A stretch of 64,000 nucleotides of DNA, taken from Lamellibrachia columna (taxonomy: Eukaryota > Annelida > Polychaeta > Sabellida > Siboglinidae). The notes below the pieces were generated by a model that did no database searches, had not been told where the DNA came from, and was given only the letters and a program-made list of their open reading frames with translations. Below are positions 11,072 to 21,411 of this stretch, one piece after another. Each line of letters opens with the position of its first letter. Position 1 is the stretch's first letter. The stretch is from positions 71,082,669-71,146,668 of the forward strand of contig OY759261.1 in assembly GCA_963662155.1 (NCBI GenBank), written 5' to 3'. Both the position numbers and the translations under genes were made by a program.

Positions 11072-11575
11072 TTTGCCCAACAATTGACTTTACAGTTTTA
11101 CTGTACGGGGCCCTTATACTGTCAACAGTTTTACTGTACGGGGCCCTTGTACTGTCAACAGTTTTACTGTACGGGGCCCTTATACTGTCAACAGTTTTAC
11201 TGTACGGGGCCCTTGTACTGTCAACAGTTTTGCTGTACGGGGCCCTTATACTGTCAACAGCAATGAATGGTGCGGAGGCCTGGACGTTGCGATCACAGGA
11301 AACACAATCTCTTGAGCTTTGTCAGATGCGTTGCCTACGGGCTGCCAGGGCAGACATATTACAAAATATCAAGATGAGAGACGACACCTTCACCCCTGAA
11401 TCCATCACAGATGTCACCAGACACGGACGACTCCGGTGGTCTGGACAAGAAATAACATCGTTAGGCAAACACAGAGCAAGAAGCAGAAGAGAGGAAGACC
11501 ACTGGAGAGGTGGAGTGACCAGATCACGAATGACACTGGACTCCCGCTGTTCACAGCAGAGCGGCTTGCCATAAA
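11072..11575 (+). pseudogene. LINE RT C-terminal fragment (RTE-like)
   Basis: The + frame reads VLLYGALILST five times and then NGAEAWTLRSQETQSLELCQ, MRCLRAARADILQNIK, DVTRHGRLRWSG and so on. This is the typical C-terminal region of RTE-like LINEs ('VLLYGAETWTL ... FxMRCLRRIL ... RRLRWFGHV'). The upstream RT domain is absent, so the copy is 5'-truncated or part of a rearranged insertion. It sits inside interspersed family A, whose sequence resumes at 11640. Confidence 0.75.
11095..11262. repeat. Tandem repeat, 33-bp unit, 5 copies, in the LINE fragment
   Basis: The unit is cagttttact, gtacggggcc, cttatactgt, caa, with an alternating tatact/tgtact variant. It encodes TVLLYGALILS and expands the conserved VLLYGA motif in frame. 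Confidence 0.9.
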
Positions 11576-11639
11576 TAGAACAGAATAGAGGGGTGCAACT
11601 TCCCGGAGGGTCAATATGGCCTATGCATTTAAGTTAAGT

Positions 11640-12060
11640 CAAGTTCACTGCATGCTAAACATAAATTAATTGACCTCCTGTGTGTAATTCGTAAAATGAC
11701 ATGGGTGCAGAGGGCCACTGTAGCAAACACATTACAATGTGTTGTTCAGTGAAGCTGTTTTAGATTGTGAAAATCTTAAAAAATCATGTGCCTCTTGATG
11801 CCTAATGGTAGTTACTGCACTAGTAACCTGAATATCTAGGAGGAGGTGGGTAACACCCAGATCTAGATTTGTTGCAAATTTTATTTTATAACAAGTAGAT
11901 TGTTTACTAGTTGTGTTAAATCTATGATCTAGTAAATGTATTAACTAAGTAAATACAGTTGTATGCCCGTCCTCGGGACATGGGGCCGACGGGTTCGAAC
12001 AAACCCCTCTTTTTGAGATTTGCTTAACTGTAACATTTTCCAGAAATCATCCCACAAATC
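11640..12060 (+). other. Family A copy 2 (right part) and non-coding DNA
   Basis: Bases 11640-11740 match 1021-1110 ('taattgacctcctgtgtgtaat'-like). Bases 11760-12060 show no recognisable gene. Confidence 0.45.
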
Positions 12061-13035
12061 CCCGGCTGATCGTGTATGCCCGAACGTTCGGTCAAAACAG
12101 TAAACATGCTAAACAAGTAGTGGCAAACAAAAGTGGGCTTTCAGTCGATTTTATCATATATCAATTAGAAAAAGAAAAACTACAGACCGTCTTAAAGGAG
12201 GCAAAATTGTACTATGGAGAAAAGTTGGTCGACCAAATAAATGTTAATGACAAAAGATTCTGGAACTACACTAGACACTTTACCAAATCATCGTCAGCAA
12301 TTTGAGATCTTAACTTTGAAGGAAAAAACCTTCTTAGACGATCAAACTAAAACAAACATACTAAACAATTATTTCATATCTGTTCGTACAGATGAGCCAG
12401 AATTACTGCACTCTCTACCAACTTTAAATACCAATGTCAAATGTACACTGCGCAATTTAGAAATTTTACCAACCGAGTTAACAAAACGGAAACCAGACAA
12501 AGTTAGTGGTCCAGACCTATTAAATGTAAATGTCTTAAGAAATTGCCTAGAAGTTGTAGAAGAACAAAAAGATTTAGGAATGACCATATGTGACAACCTA
12601 AAACCAAGCACCCACATAAAATATATTAGGCCTACAAATAAGGCAAACCAACGTAGGACTAATTAAACGATGCTTTGAAAGTAAATCGGAAAAGATAATA
12701 AAGACCTTATGTGAAACAATGATACGACCAGTGCTGGAATATGCATCGCCAGCTTGGAACCTCCTTCTATAGAAAGGACATAGATGAATTAGAGAAAGTT
12801 CAGAAGAGAGCACTGAAACTCTAGCACAACACGTACCTTCCTTTGGAACAGAGACAACTTGAGGCGGACCTCTGTGGGGTATATAAATATCTCAGTGACC
12901 TAAATAGGAATAACCCTAAGCATGTTTTCTATCAATGTAGCAGCAATCTGAGGGGCGATAGCTTAAAGCTAAGGAAGACATACTCCCGCACAGAGATCCA
13001 TAAACACTTCTTCACAAATCGTGTCATCGATTACT

Positions 13036-13036
<1 letters not shown>
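12060..13036 (+). pseudogene. Old LINE (jockey/CR1-type) relic, 5' portion, internally deleted
   Basis: The + frames read EAKLYYGEKLVDQINVNDKR and FWNYTRHF (linker region), then KEKTFLDDQTKTNILNNYFI, then KVSGPDLLNVNVLRNCLE. The next phrase is EEQKDLGMTICDNLKPSTHI, so the RT catalytic core has been deleted at about 12550. The end of the ORF follows in shifted frames: RPVLEYASPAWN, LEADLCGVYKYLSDLN, then IHKHFFTNRVIDY. The reading stops abruptly at 13036, at the (CAGA)n end of another LINE. The missing C-terminus appears at 18150. Confidence 0.8.

Positions 13037-13072
<36 letters not shown>
13037..13072 (-). repeat. (CAGA)n / (TCTG)n 3' tail of the LINE
   Basis: About eight copies of cagaca-type tetranucleotide mark the 3' end of the minus-strand LINE, read as (TCTG)n in its sense. 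Simple-repeat tails in place of poly(A) are usual in several LINE clades. Confidence 0.85.
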
Positions 13073-13073
<1 letters not shown>

Positions 13074-13282
13074 ATCGTTTATTTATCCATTTGTACATAG
13101 TATTACAGTAACTGTAATTCCTATTAATTAATATATTTAGTACAACGTGGATTTGGGAGACTCCTATTAAGACTAAAGAAGTCGCTCTCATAGGAGCCAC
13201 CTTGGTACGTTTTCATTGAATTTATTGTATATTTCCGCTTGTGTAGATTAACGTTAACACGTACAGCTAGATTAATTATTTA

Positions 13283-16200
13283 TTATTGACCATGCGTGCA
13301 AGTGTAGCAGTTAACTTCGGTGCATATGCATACATAGCTTTTTATAATAATTTTTTTAGCATAAGATATATATCCCTGTAAGCTGTGTGTGGTCACCTTA
13401 TCTTTTAATATGTCTGGAGTATTGTTGATGATATGTGGTAAATTATATTTCAGACACTTTTTTGCAAATTCGTGTTGTGTTCTAAATGTGTGTATTTTGT
13501 TGTGTTTACGCGTGAAATGATTATGTATGTGTGTATTCTGGTTTATCGGCCAGCTTTGTAAGTATGCTGGTAATTGTTTGTGTATGAATTTATAATAAAA
13601 TCGTAGTATCTGTACTTTAAGTAAGTCTTCAACCTTTAGAACAGAGAGGCTTTTAAATAATGGTTCCGTATGTGAGTTATATTTGGTTACAGATATTATT
13701 CTAATTGCTTTCTTCTGTAATTTTATTATCCTATTACACTGATAGCCCCAAATCATTAGGCAGTAATTTATGTGGGGTAATATTAATGAATTATACAGTA
13801 TAATTCTGATACTTTTTGGTAAGACATGCTTCAATTTGTTTATAATTCCGATTGTCCTAGAACACTTATTTGCTATTTTCTCAATGTGTTTATTCCAATT
13901 TAAATGTGTGTCTAATATTAAACCTAAGAAGTTGAAATGTTGGACTCTTTCAATGTTTACACCATCTATTGTTAGTGTTGGTACTGTTACCTTTTTGTTT
14001 GGCATTTGAAAAATCATATATTTAGTTTTGTTGATATTTAATGTTAATTTATTTAATTTTAACCATTCTGCTATGTTGTGTAGTTCTGTATTTATCATAT
14101 GTTCAGTATTTGGATTGTTTGTACCATTTGTAAAAGACCCGAGCGTACTTACTAGAGAAGTATCATCGGCATATGTAATGAATTTAAAGACATTACTGGC
14201 TTTTGAGAAATCGTTAATATATATAATGAATAACAGAGGACCTAGTATTGAGCCTTGTGGGACTCCCGTGTTTATAGGTAAGACATTTGATTTTATGTCA
14301 TCAATTTTTACAAATTGCTCACGGTTTGTTAAGTAACTCTTTAGTAATTGTAATGCTGATGGTTCCAACCCATAATGTTCTAATTTTTTTAAGAGGATTG
14401 TGTGGTCAAGTGTATCAAATGCTTTCGATAAATCAAGAAATATACTGATGGGTAATTGGTTGTTATCCAAGTGTGTAGTGATCCTATCGACTATTTCTAG
14501 AGCTGCATATTCAGTTGAATGGTGGGGTCTGAATCCATATTGACTATCAGACAGTAGTTTTGTATTAGTAAAATACATGAGTAATTGATTATTCATAATT
14601 CTTTCCAATACTTTTGAAATAACAGGCAAAAGGGATATTGGTCTATAATTTGTGAATAATGTGGGATCATTTTTCTTAAATATAGGAATAACTTTTGCTA
14701 CTTTAAGTTTGTCAGGAAATTGTCCTGTGTTCAGCACTTGATTTATTAATAATGTTAAAGGTTTCACTATATCTGGTTCAATAAGTTTTAATAATTTGCT
14801 GGATATTCCATCACAACCATAGCTATTTTTATTTGGAAGGTTATTGATTATTTGTGATACGGATTCCTCTTGTATTTCTGTGAATCTGAAACCATTTGTA
14901 TTCTTGTTTTTGAGAAATTTAGTGATATTATTTACAGTTGTACATTGTATGTTTTCCGCAAGATTAGGGCCTGTTTCCGTAAAGATATGATTAAATTCAT
15001 TAGCTATGTCAATCTTATTAGTATATGTCTTGTTATTTTGTTTAAAATATGTTGGAAATTGCGTACTAGATTTGTGTCTTGATATAATTTCATTAATTGC
15101 TTTCCATGTATTTGCTGCATTAAATTTGTATTTGTCGAAAAGTTGTACATAGTGTAATCTCTTTGCTTCACGAATGTTCTTCTTAAGTATTACGTTGTAT
15201 GTTTTTAGATTAGTGCAACTTGTGGTATATTGTGCACAATCAGGATCTAACATCTTCAGTTGTTTGTATAATTTATCTCTATATTTAATTGATCTTAATA
15301 TACCTTTCGTTATCCAGTTTGATTTTTTATGTCTGTATTTGTGGAATTTGACAACTTTGGTTTGTATGTGTTTATTTTTAGTCGTTTCTATTATTTGATC
15401 TATAAGGTTATAATTGGAATTTGTATCAGCATTAGGACTCTTATCCATTTTGCTATAAATGTCTGCTGCATGAATGTCATGTTTAACTTTTAATAAGGCT
15501 TCATTAGTTTCCATGTGTATCTTAGTTGTTTTAGGATTTAATTGTTTGTTTTGTGTTGTGTCCATAAAGATAAAATAGGGTTGGTGATCTGAGAATTGTT
15601 TTATGAGTATACCTGCTCTGCTCTCTAGAATTGTTTTTGTTAATTTACAGAAAAGATTATCTATTAGTGTACCGTGTTTTTCTGAAAATCTAGTTGGTAG
15701 TGTAATTTGGGGATACATACTATGTGATGTAAGAAGATCAAAGAAATCACTGATCAGTTCATCTTCATTTAACTTTAGCAGGTTTATGTTATAATCACCG
15801 GCAAAGATTACATTGTGTTGTATTTGGTCTAGGGATGATAGCAGTAGTGAAAATTCTGTTATAAACTGTTTCAGGTTATCAATTAGATTCCTTGGAGGCC
15901 TGTAAATATTTCCTATTATTGCTGGTTTGGTCAAACCACCTTCACTTACTTTAATAATAAGCCCTTCCCAAAGTTCATAGTTGTTTAGATTTTGAATCAC
16001 TTCGTATGTATATTTTGAGTCAACGTATATGATTAGTCCTCCCTTTTTACTGGATGTTTTTCCCTGTGTAATGCAATTGTATCCTTCCAGCTGTATGTGT
16101 GAGAAATCATCATTTTTAGATATACAACTCTCTTGTAGGCATATAACACTAAGTTGAATATTTTCAGTTTTTAATTCCTCTACGAATGCCTCTAATTCGC

Positions 16201-16426
16201 TAAATTTGGCATTAATAGATTGTATATTTGAGCTTATTATGCTGAAGCAATTTTTGTTCTTTTTACACAAAGCATCAAATGCATCCGAATCAAAATATGA
16301 GGATAGACGTATGGGTTTTAATTCATTTAATTCATTAGTCTGATTTGTATTATCATCTAAGATATTATTTAAAAAGTTGTTCTGTAAGCCACCCAAATAC
16401 TGTAGAAATGATTCATCCGATGTCAT
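13283..16426 (-). CDS. LINE ORF2: endonuclease-reverse transcriptase, intact (1047 aa)
   Basis: This ORF encodes the replicase of the full-length LINE, which nicks target DNA and reverse-transcribes the element RNA by target-primed reverse transcription. An AP-like (EEP) endonuclease domain fills about residues 60-300: FSIISSNIQSINAKFSELE, then VICLQES, YRPPRN, FAGDYNINLL and, at the catalytic end, FSDHQPYF. A linker follows. The reverse transcriptase spans about residues 560-860: VIPIFKKNDPTLFTNYRPIS, YGFRPHHSTEYAALE, FLDLSKAFDTLDH, TGVPQGSILGPLLFIIYIND and the catalytic FITYADDTSLV. The thumb has FNFLGLILDTHLNWNKHI and LPHINYCLMIWG. No stop or frameshift interrupts it. The first ATG is taken as the start because the EEP domain begins well inside. 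The 690-base gap from ORF1 is unusually long. Family placement as jockey/CR1-like is from motif style only. Confidence 0.92.
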   Translation of the reverse strand: MTSDESFLQYLGGLQNNFLNNILDDNTNQTNELNELKPIRLSSYFDSDAFDALCKKNKNCFSIISSNIQSINAKFSELEAFVEELKTENIQLSVICLQESCISKNDDFSHIQLEGYNCITQGKTSSKKGGLIIYVDSKYTYEVIQNLNNYELWEGLIIKVSEGGLTKPAIIGNIYRPPRNLIDNLKQFITEFSLLLSSLDQIQHNVIFAGDYNINLLKLNEDELISDFFDLLTSHSMYPQITLPTRFSEKHGTLIDNLFCKLTKTILESRAGILIKQFSDHQPYFIFMDTTQNKQLNPKTTKIHMETNEALLKVKHDIHAADIYSKMDKSPNADTNSNYNLIDQIIETTKNKHIQTKVVKFHKYRHKKSNWITKGILRSIKYRDKLYKQLKMLDPDCAQYTTSCTNLKTYNVILKKNIREAKRLHYVQLFDKYKFNAANTWKAINEIISRHKSSTQFPTYFKQNNKTYTNKIDIANEFNHIFTETGPNLAENIQCTTVNNITKFLKNKNTNGFRFTEIQEESVSQIINNLPNKNSYGCDGISSKLLKLIEPDIVKPLTLLINQVLNTGQFPDKLKVAKVIPIFKKNDPTLFTNYRPISLLPVISKVLERIMNNQLLMYFTNTKLLSDSQYGFRPHHSTEYAALEIVDRITTHLDNNQLPISIFLDLSKAFDTLDHTILLKKLEHYGLEPSALQLLKSYLTNREQFVKIDDIKSNVLPINTGVPQGSILGPLLFIIYINDFSKASNVFKFITYADDTSLVSTLGSFTNGTNNPNTEHMINTELHNIAEWLKLNKLTLNINKTKYMIFQMPNKKVTVPTLTIDGVNIERVQHFNFLGLILDTHLNWNKHIEKIANKCSRTIGIINKLKHVLPKSIRIILYNSLILPHINYCLMIWGYQCNRIIKLQKKAIRIISVTKYNSHTEPLFKSLSVLKVEDLLKVQILRFYYKFIHKQLPAYLQSWPINQNTHIHNHFTRKHNKIHTFRTQHEFAKKCLKYNLPHIINNTPDILKDKVTTHSLQGYISYAKKIIIKSYVCICTEVNCYTCTHGQ

Positions 16427-17116
16427 TTAGTGTTCATAGTTTGCTTATGTGAACTGTGCAGCATGATATGCGTCAGGTGATTTCTTGATACATTATATCT
16501 TGTATACCTCATATGCATCATTTAAAAATGTTTCATGTTGATTGTGCGTATGTTTGTATGTGTTGTAGCGTGATAATGTTATGCTCTTGTGGATGTTATT
16601 CGAATTTGATGTTATGTATTCTGCACCAACGAAGATGCATACATGAGTAAACATAATAATAAACGTTGTCTGTGTAACAATTGTTGTCAAAGAAACAAAT
16701 GAGTATTTCAAAATTAAGTATGAAAAAAAAAACATCATAGACATCGATCGAACTAACTGTTCGGGGAGTATTAAAAATTAAAAGAATAAGGAGAGATCCT
16801 GTTCAAGCCAGAATACATTAATAATATAATGTGTTATAACTAATATGCTGCAATCTCTGGCCCGATAATCATTATTTCATATGTCACTTAGAATGTTCAG
16901 AGGCACAGTAGTAGCAACTTTGAATGTTCAAGAATGTTTCAGAATAATGTTCGGAGCCGTTTAATATATATTTAAGTCTTTGGTCCACATAATGCCACTA
17001 CACAAAATGTTGGCAGTTGGCACTAGTGGTGTTACCTGTGGCTTCTGTCCAAGCGATCGGTCTACGAGAAGGTGTAGGTGTTCAGTGTACAGTGAACAAG
17101 GAATGTTCAGATCCAT
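16427..17116 (-). other. Inter-ORF spacer of the LINE (690 bp)
   Basis: No domain was recognised here. The ORF1 end (about 17100-17145, 'gaatgttcagatccatttaatacatgtcc' region) has a diverged copy at about 16940-16985, so part of the ORF1 3' end seems to have been duplicated into the spacer. Confidence 0.5.
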
Positions 17117-17818
17117 TTAATACATGTCCAAGTCTTTTGCAGAGTGGATTTCTTTGATCATTCCGGTGTTTGTCTTTACGAGAACTCTTCCTGTATATGT
17201 CCAACAATCGTTGATTTTGTTTTCTTTTTTGAGTGATCTAGCTTTGTATGCTAGTGCTGCCCTCTTCGATGTCAGATCTTCGTTGATATATACTTGTTCG
17301 TCTCGATGGTGCTGATTGTGGTTCTTCAGTTTGGTTCGTGACCGATACACGTCGTCTCTTACCGCCTCGCTACGAAAGCGCACTATGATCGTGCGTCTAT
17401 GGGGGCGATCACGATTGTCAGTCTTCTGGCCGATGCGATGGCTTCTTTCCAGATCGGAAGCGCCTAAGTTATCGATTCCCATCTTCTTAATTGTTGTAAT
17501 CACTAGATCGTTCGTTACCTCGTTTGTAGTTTCTGGGATGCCGGAGATGCGGAGGTTAGGACGACGCGTGTACTGTTCGCGTCTGTCTGCCTCCACCTCC
17601 AAGGTTTCCACCTTCTCCTCCAGTGTGCGTATTTTTGTGGTCAGGGCGGCAGTCACTCTCTCCATGTTCTCGAGTCGTACGTTTAGTTTTTGGGCAACGA
17701 CATCGGCGATTTGTTCCGCAAAGTTCGCGATAAAGGATTCGTCCCTCAAAATTTCCATAAGTTTGGCCGTGGTAGAGTCGTCACTCGAAGCACTGTATTT
17801 ACGCGACTTCGGCCCCAT
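17117..17818 (-). CDS. LINE ORF1: coiled-coil and RRM nucleic-acid-binding protein (233 aa)
   Basis: This is the first ORF of the full-length LINE and probably the RNA-binding chaperone that packages element RNA. After a short basic start (MGPKSRKYSAS), residues about 45-85 form a heptad-like coiled coil (LNVRLENMERVTAALTTKIR, then TLEEKVETLEVEADRRE). An RRM-like segment follows: RRPNLRISGIPE, then LERSHRIGQ, then RTIIVRFRSEAVRDDVYRSR. A C-terminal part contains VYINEDLTSKRAALAYKAR. This coiled coil-RRM-CTD order is the L1-type ORF1 layout, also found in several other LINE clades. The ORF is open and complete and lies 690 bases upstream of ORF2 on the same strand. Confidence 0.85.
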   Translation of the reverse strand: MGPKSRKYSASSDDSTTAKLMEILRDESFIANFAEQIADVVAQKLNVRLENMERVTAALTTKIRTLEEKVETLEVEADRREQYTRRPNLRISGIPETTNEVTNDLVITTIKKMGIDNLGASDLERSHRIGQKTDNRDRPHRRTIIVRFRSEAVRDDVYRSRTKLKNHNQHHRDEQVYINEDLTSKRAALAYKARSLKKENKINDCWTYTGRVLVKTNTGMIKEIHSAKDLDMY

Positions 17819-18149
17819 CGTATTGTAGTTGGCTGTTTAGGTGTTTGGAGCTGGACTTTGGCCGCTCAGTCAGTCAGACAATGGGGCGCTAGCCGTTACG
17901 CATCAGTAGACACTTTCTGGGCGATAATGCGGTTCCGAATCTATTTACAGCACATGGCAGACCCACTAAGATGCCTGATATTTGAAATTCGTGAACATTA
18001 CATACCTCCTTTTCGCACAAATTGCTTCAACGCATGACACCCCTGCGTTTGTTTAATAAAACGTCATCGAACTAAGTTAGGCATAAACGTGAGTTCTCAC
18101 ATCAACGTCCGTCCCGTAACACGTCTGCCTCACAGCGGTATGACATTCA

Positions 18150-18242
18150 CCTCACTTACTGGAATTAACTTCCTGAAGAAGTCGTGTCAGCCTCTATTCT
18201 GAACACCTTCAAGAAGAAATTGAGGTATCTAGCTACCGGCTG
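18150..18242 (+). pseudogene. Old LINE relic, C-terminal end (continues 12060-13036)
   Basis: The + frame reads YWN, a stop, then LPEEVVSASILNTFKKKLRY and LATG before a stop. This is the normal C-terminus of the LINE interrupted at 13036, whose last residues there are NRVIDY. Joining across the insertion restores the usual 'VIDYWNxLPEEVV' order. Confidence 0.8.
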
Positions 18243-19160
18243 AAAGAAACTATACAACGAAGTATACCAAGTAAGTAAGTATACGGCTGAAAGAAACTAT
18301 ACAACGAAGTATACCAAGTAAGTAAGTATACGGCTGAACGAAACTATACAACCAAGTATACCATGTAAGTAAGTATACGGCTGAAAGAAACTATACAACG
18401 AAGTATACCAAGTAAGTAAGTATACGGCTGAAAGAAACTATACAACGAAGTATACCAAGTAAGTAAGTATACGGCTGAAAGAAACTATACAACCAAGTAT
18501 ACCAAGTAAGTAAGTATACGGCTGAAAGAAACTATACAACCAAGTATACCATGTAAGTAAGTATACGGCTGAAAGAAACTATACAACCAAGTATACCATG
18601 TAAGTAAGTATACGGCTGAAAGAAACTATACAACCAAGTATACCATGTAAGTAAGTATACGGCTGAAAGAAACTATACAACGAAGTATACCAAGTAAGTA
18701 AGTATACGGCTGAAAGAAACTATACAACCAAGTATACCATGTAAGTAAGTATACGGCTGAAAGAAACTATACAACCAAGTATACCAAGTAAGTAAGTATA
18801 CGGCTGAAAGAAACTATACAACCAAGTATACCATGTAAGTAAGTATACGGCTGAAAGAAACTATACAACGAAGTATACCATGTAAGTAAGTATACGGCTG
18901 AAAGAAACTATACAACGAAGTATACCAAGTAAGTAAGTATACGGCTGAAAGAAACTATACAACGAAGTATACCAAGTAAGTAAGTATACGGCTGAAAGAA
19001 ACTATACAACCAAGTAAGTAAGTATACGGCTGAAAGAAACTATACAACCAAGTATACCAAGTAAGTAAGTATACGGCTGAAAGAAACTATACAACCAAGT
19101 ATACCAAGTAAGTAAGTATACGGCTGAAAGAAACTATACAACCAAGTAAGTAAGTATACG
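18230..19160. repeat. Minisatellite, 47-bp unit, about 20 copies, made of a LINE 3' end
   Basis: The unit (ggctgaaaga, aactatacaa, cgaagtatac, caagtaagta, agtatac) begins with the stop codon region of the old LINE and ends with its (AAGT)n-style tail. Each unit is therefore the LINE 3' terminus. Variants include cgaag/ccaag and accaag/accatg, and two shortened units near 19010 and 19140. Confidence 0.9.
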
Positions 19161-19550
19161 TTTAACGCTTTAACGGTATAACATTTTGCCGCCCAAATGG
19201 ATTGCTAAACCGCCAATTCTCTTACATACAGCATTTCTGACGTTCTTCTCCCGCGGCGCTGTATCGCTACGTAGACGTGTTATCCCCGGTTGGTTCGGAT
19301 TACACGATTAATCGCTTATTGGATGTCGCTGACAAAACGATGGGGAAGCGTTAGCATGCAGATCGCGACGGTGGCGATCATTTGACAACGGTACCCCAAC
19401 CAATGAGCATATGCGAGATTCTTCGCTAGGTGTCGCTACGATTTTTTAATAGTTGGCGTAACGTAGGCGTGACGTCGCCGCGTTGCCGTCTGCCCGCTAC
19501 GTTTCCATGGTTGGCCCAACGTTGACATTAGGTCAACATACATACCGCGA
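19160..19550. other. Non-coding stretch
   Basis: Moderately GC-rich DNA with no recognisable gene or repeat. Confidence 0.4.
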
Positions 19551-19962
19551 CCGTGGCGAGCTTATTACAATGTTGGCGCAACCAAGCTGTGCTAGCTGGG
19601 ACCCCACTTTAAAAAACCTTCAGGAAATGCCTGAATTGTTTCATTACTGTCCATTGAAAATGTAAAGATTTCTGGTCGAAATTATATGGCGGATGTTATT
19701 ACAAATATTTGTGCCCCCTACCCTATAAAAAATGCCTGCGGAAACCCTAGAACTGTAAGATCTACCTACCTGCTTGCCCGCGCCGAGGACACTGTTACGT
19801 CATCATCGCAACAACAGTCTTGTGTTGTGATGTACCGTCACCAACAACAATAGCAACCACTATCACAGCGTGATGACGACGCAGCGCGAGTCACGCGGAC
19901 TCGCCGTTTTTAACGCCTACTACAGTGACCGTGGATGTAGCTGGACCCCGTATAACGGTTTC
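19550..19962 (+). repeat. Interspersed repeat family A, copy 3 (single 28-bp unit)
   Basis: Bases 19570-19600 match the left flank of the 28-bp array ('tgtgctagctgg'). Bases 19755-19935 match its last unit and right flank ('ctacctacctgcttgcccgc', then the 'gcaacaacagtctt' and 'caccactatcacagcgtg'-like phrases). Only one array unit is present, so this looks like the unexpanded state. Confidence 0.6.
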
Positions 19963-19964
19963 AC

Positions 19965-20102
<138 letters not shown>

Positions 20103-20109
20103 TGGAGGG

Positions 20110-20600
20110 CACATGTCATTGTTTCGTCTGCGTTTGGCCTCGGACCATCATTCGTCGGCATATTGCTGATTTCCGAGACAAAGGTTTGCGCCGCGATGGT
20201 CAAGTCCATGTTGTGCATCGCCCGGTGTGGCTCAAGAGCCCCACTCTGGCATGGCAGTCTCTGTCGCACTTGCTGCAGGCGAACACAGTGGGCTAAGAAG
20301 GTGCAGAATGTGCAGACCTCTCTTTTATGTGGCCCTTCTTCTCAGCCAGTTATGCGATTAGTTTTTCTTCTCTTCTGGTGCCTTTCTGAAGAGACTTCCA
20401 GTCGTCAATGGGCTCGATCAACGGCAGCTGTCTCCAAGCTAACATGCTGATGCCCGCCGTCTCCACATCACGCTTTGTAGCAGAGGCGGGCGTCCCAGTG
20501 TTAAGTTCGCAATATACGAGATATTTCGGTATACGACAGTCAACCATCCTAGACCTCACCGCTATAGAACAGTGAGGTCTGGACAATTAACATACGCAAG
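20110..20600 (-). pseudogene. Possible LINE C-terminal remnant with zinc-knuckle-like end
   Basis: On the minus strand a broken frame reads DDWKSLQKGTRREEKLIA (near 20400), then after shifts FACSKCDRDCHARVGLLSHT (near 20270). A Cys-Cys-His finger followed by 'R.GL.SH.R' closes the polyprotein of several LINE families. The stretch has stops and frameshifts. The match is short, so this call is tentative. Confidence 0.45.
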
Positions 20601-20721
20601 GCAAGAGAATAGTTTTGGCATTTGCTTCCTCAGATGCTTCTTTGGCATCTCCTGGCAGGACATGGTCACGAACACAGAGGTCCTGGAATGTGCTTTCTCC
20701 TGCTAGCTTGCACCATCTAAC

Positions 20722-21028
<307 letters not shown>

Positions 21029-21411
21029 CACGCTAACTTTGGTGTCAGTCTGGCAGTATCTCCTCTCCCAGTCGCCGAGGTCCACTCGCCTTTTTCTATG
21101 TTAATTAAACTCCTTGGACTGATGCCCTCTCACCTATTGATTGGCGATGTATCAAAACACCCACAAAGGTAGTTGTTTAGACTTATTTACTTCTGTTTGC
21201 TGCTCACCTGATATGCTTTTTTACATGTCGAAAAAATGGAAACAATAGGCGAGTTGAGTGGTGAGCCATTCTCTAGAGGGCGTCACTGTGGCCTCTTTAC
21301 CGGACAATATCAGCTTAGGCAACGAGATAACCGTAACTGGCGATAACATTTTCACAGAAAAACGGAAGGTACAACTCAATGTCGGCCAACTCTGTCGTCT
21401 CTATTTTCTGC

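Larger units (their letters stand above)
13037..18149 (-). mobile_element. Full-length two-ORF LINE (non-LTR retrotransposon), minus strand
   Basis: The element runs on the minus strand from about 18149 (5') to 13037 (3'). It has a 5' leader of about 330 bp, an ORF1 (17818-17117), a 690-bp spacer, an ORF2 (16426-13283), a 3' UTR of about 245 bp containing AATAAA-like sequence near 13080, and a (TCTG)n tail at 13037-13070. It is inserted into an older LINE in the opposite orientation: the older reading frame stops at 13036 and resumes at 18150. A short direct repeat, ttactg, is seen at both junctions (13031-13036 and 18151-18156) and is a candidate target-site duplication. Both ORFs are open, so the insertion is recent. 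It looks like a jockey/CR1-superfamily element; the exact clade is unresolved. Confidence 0.85.
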
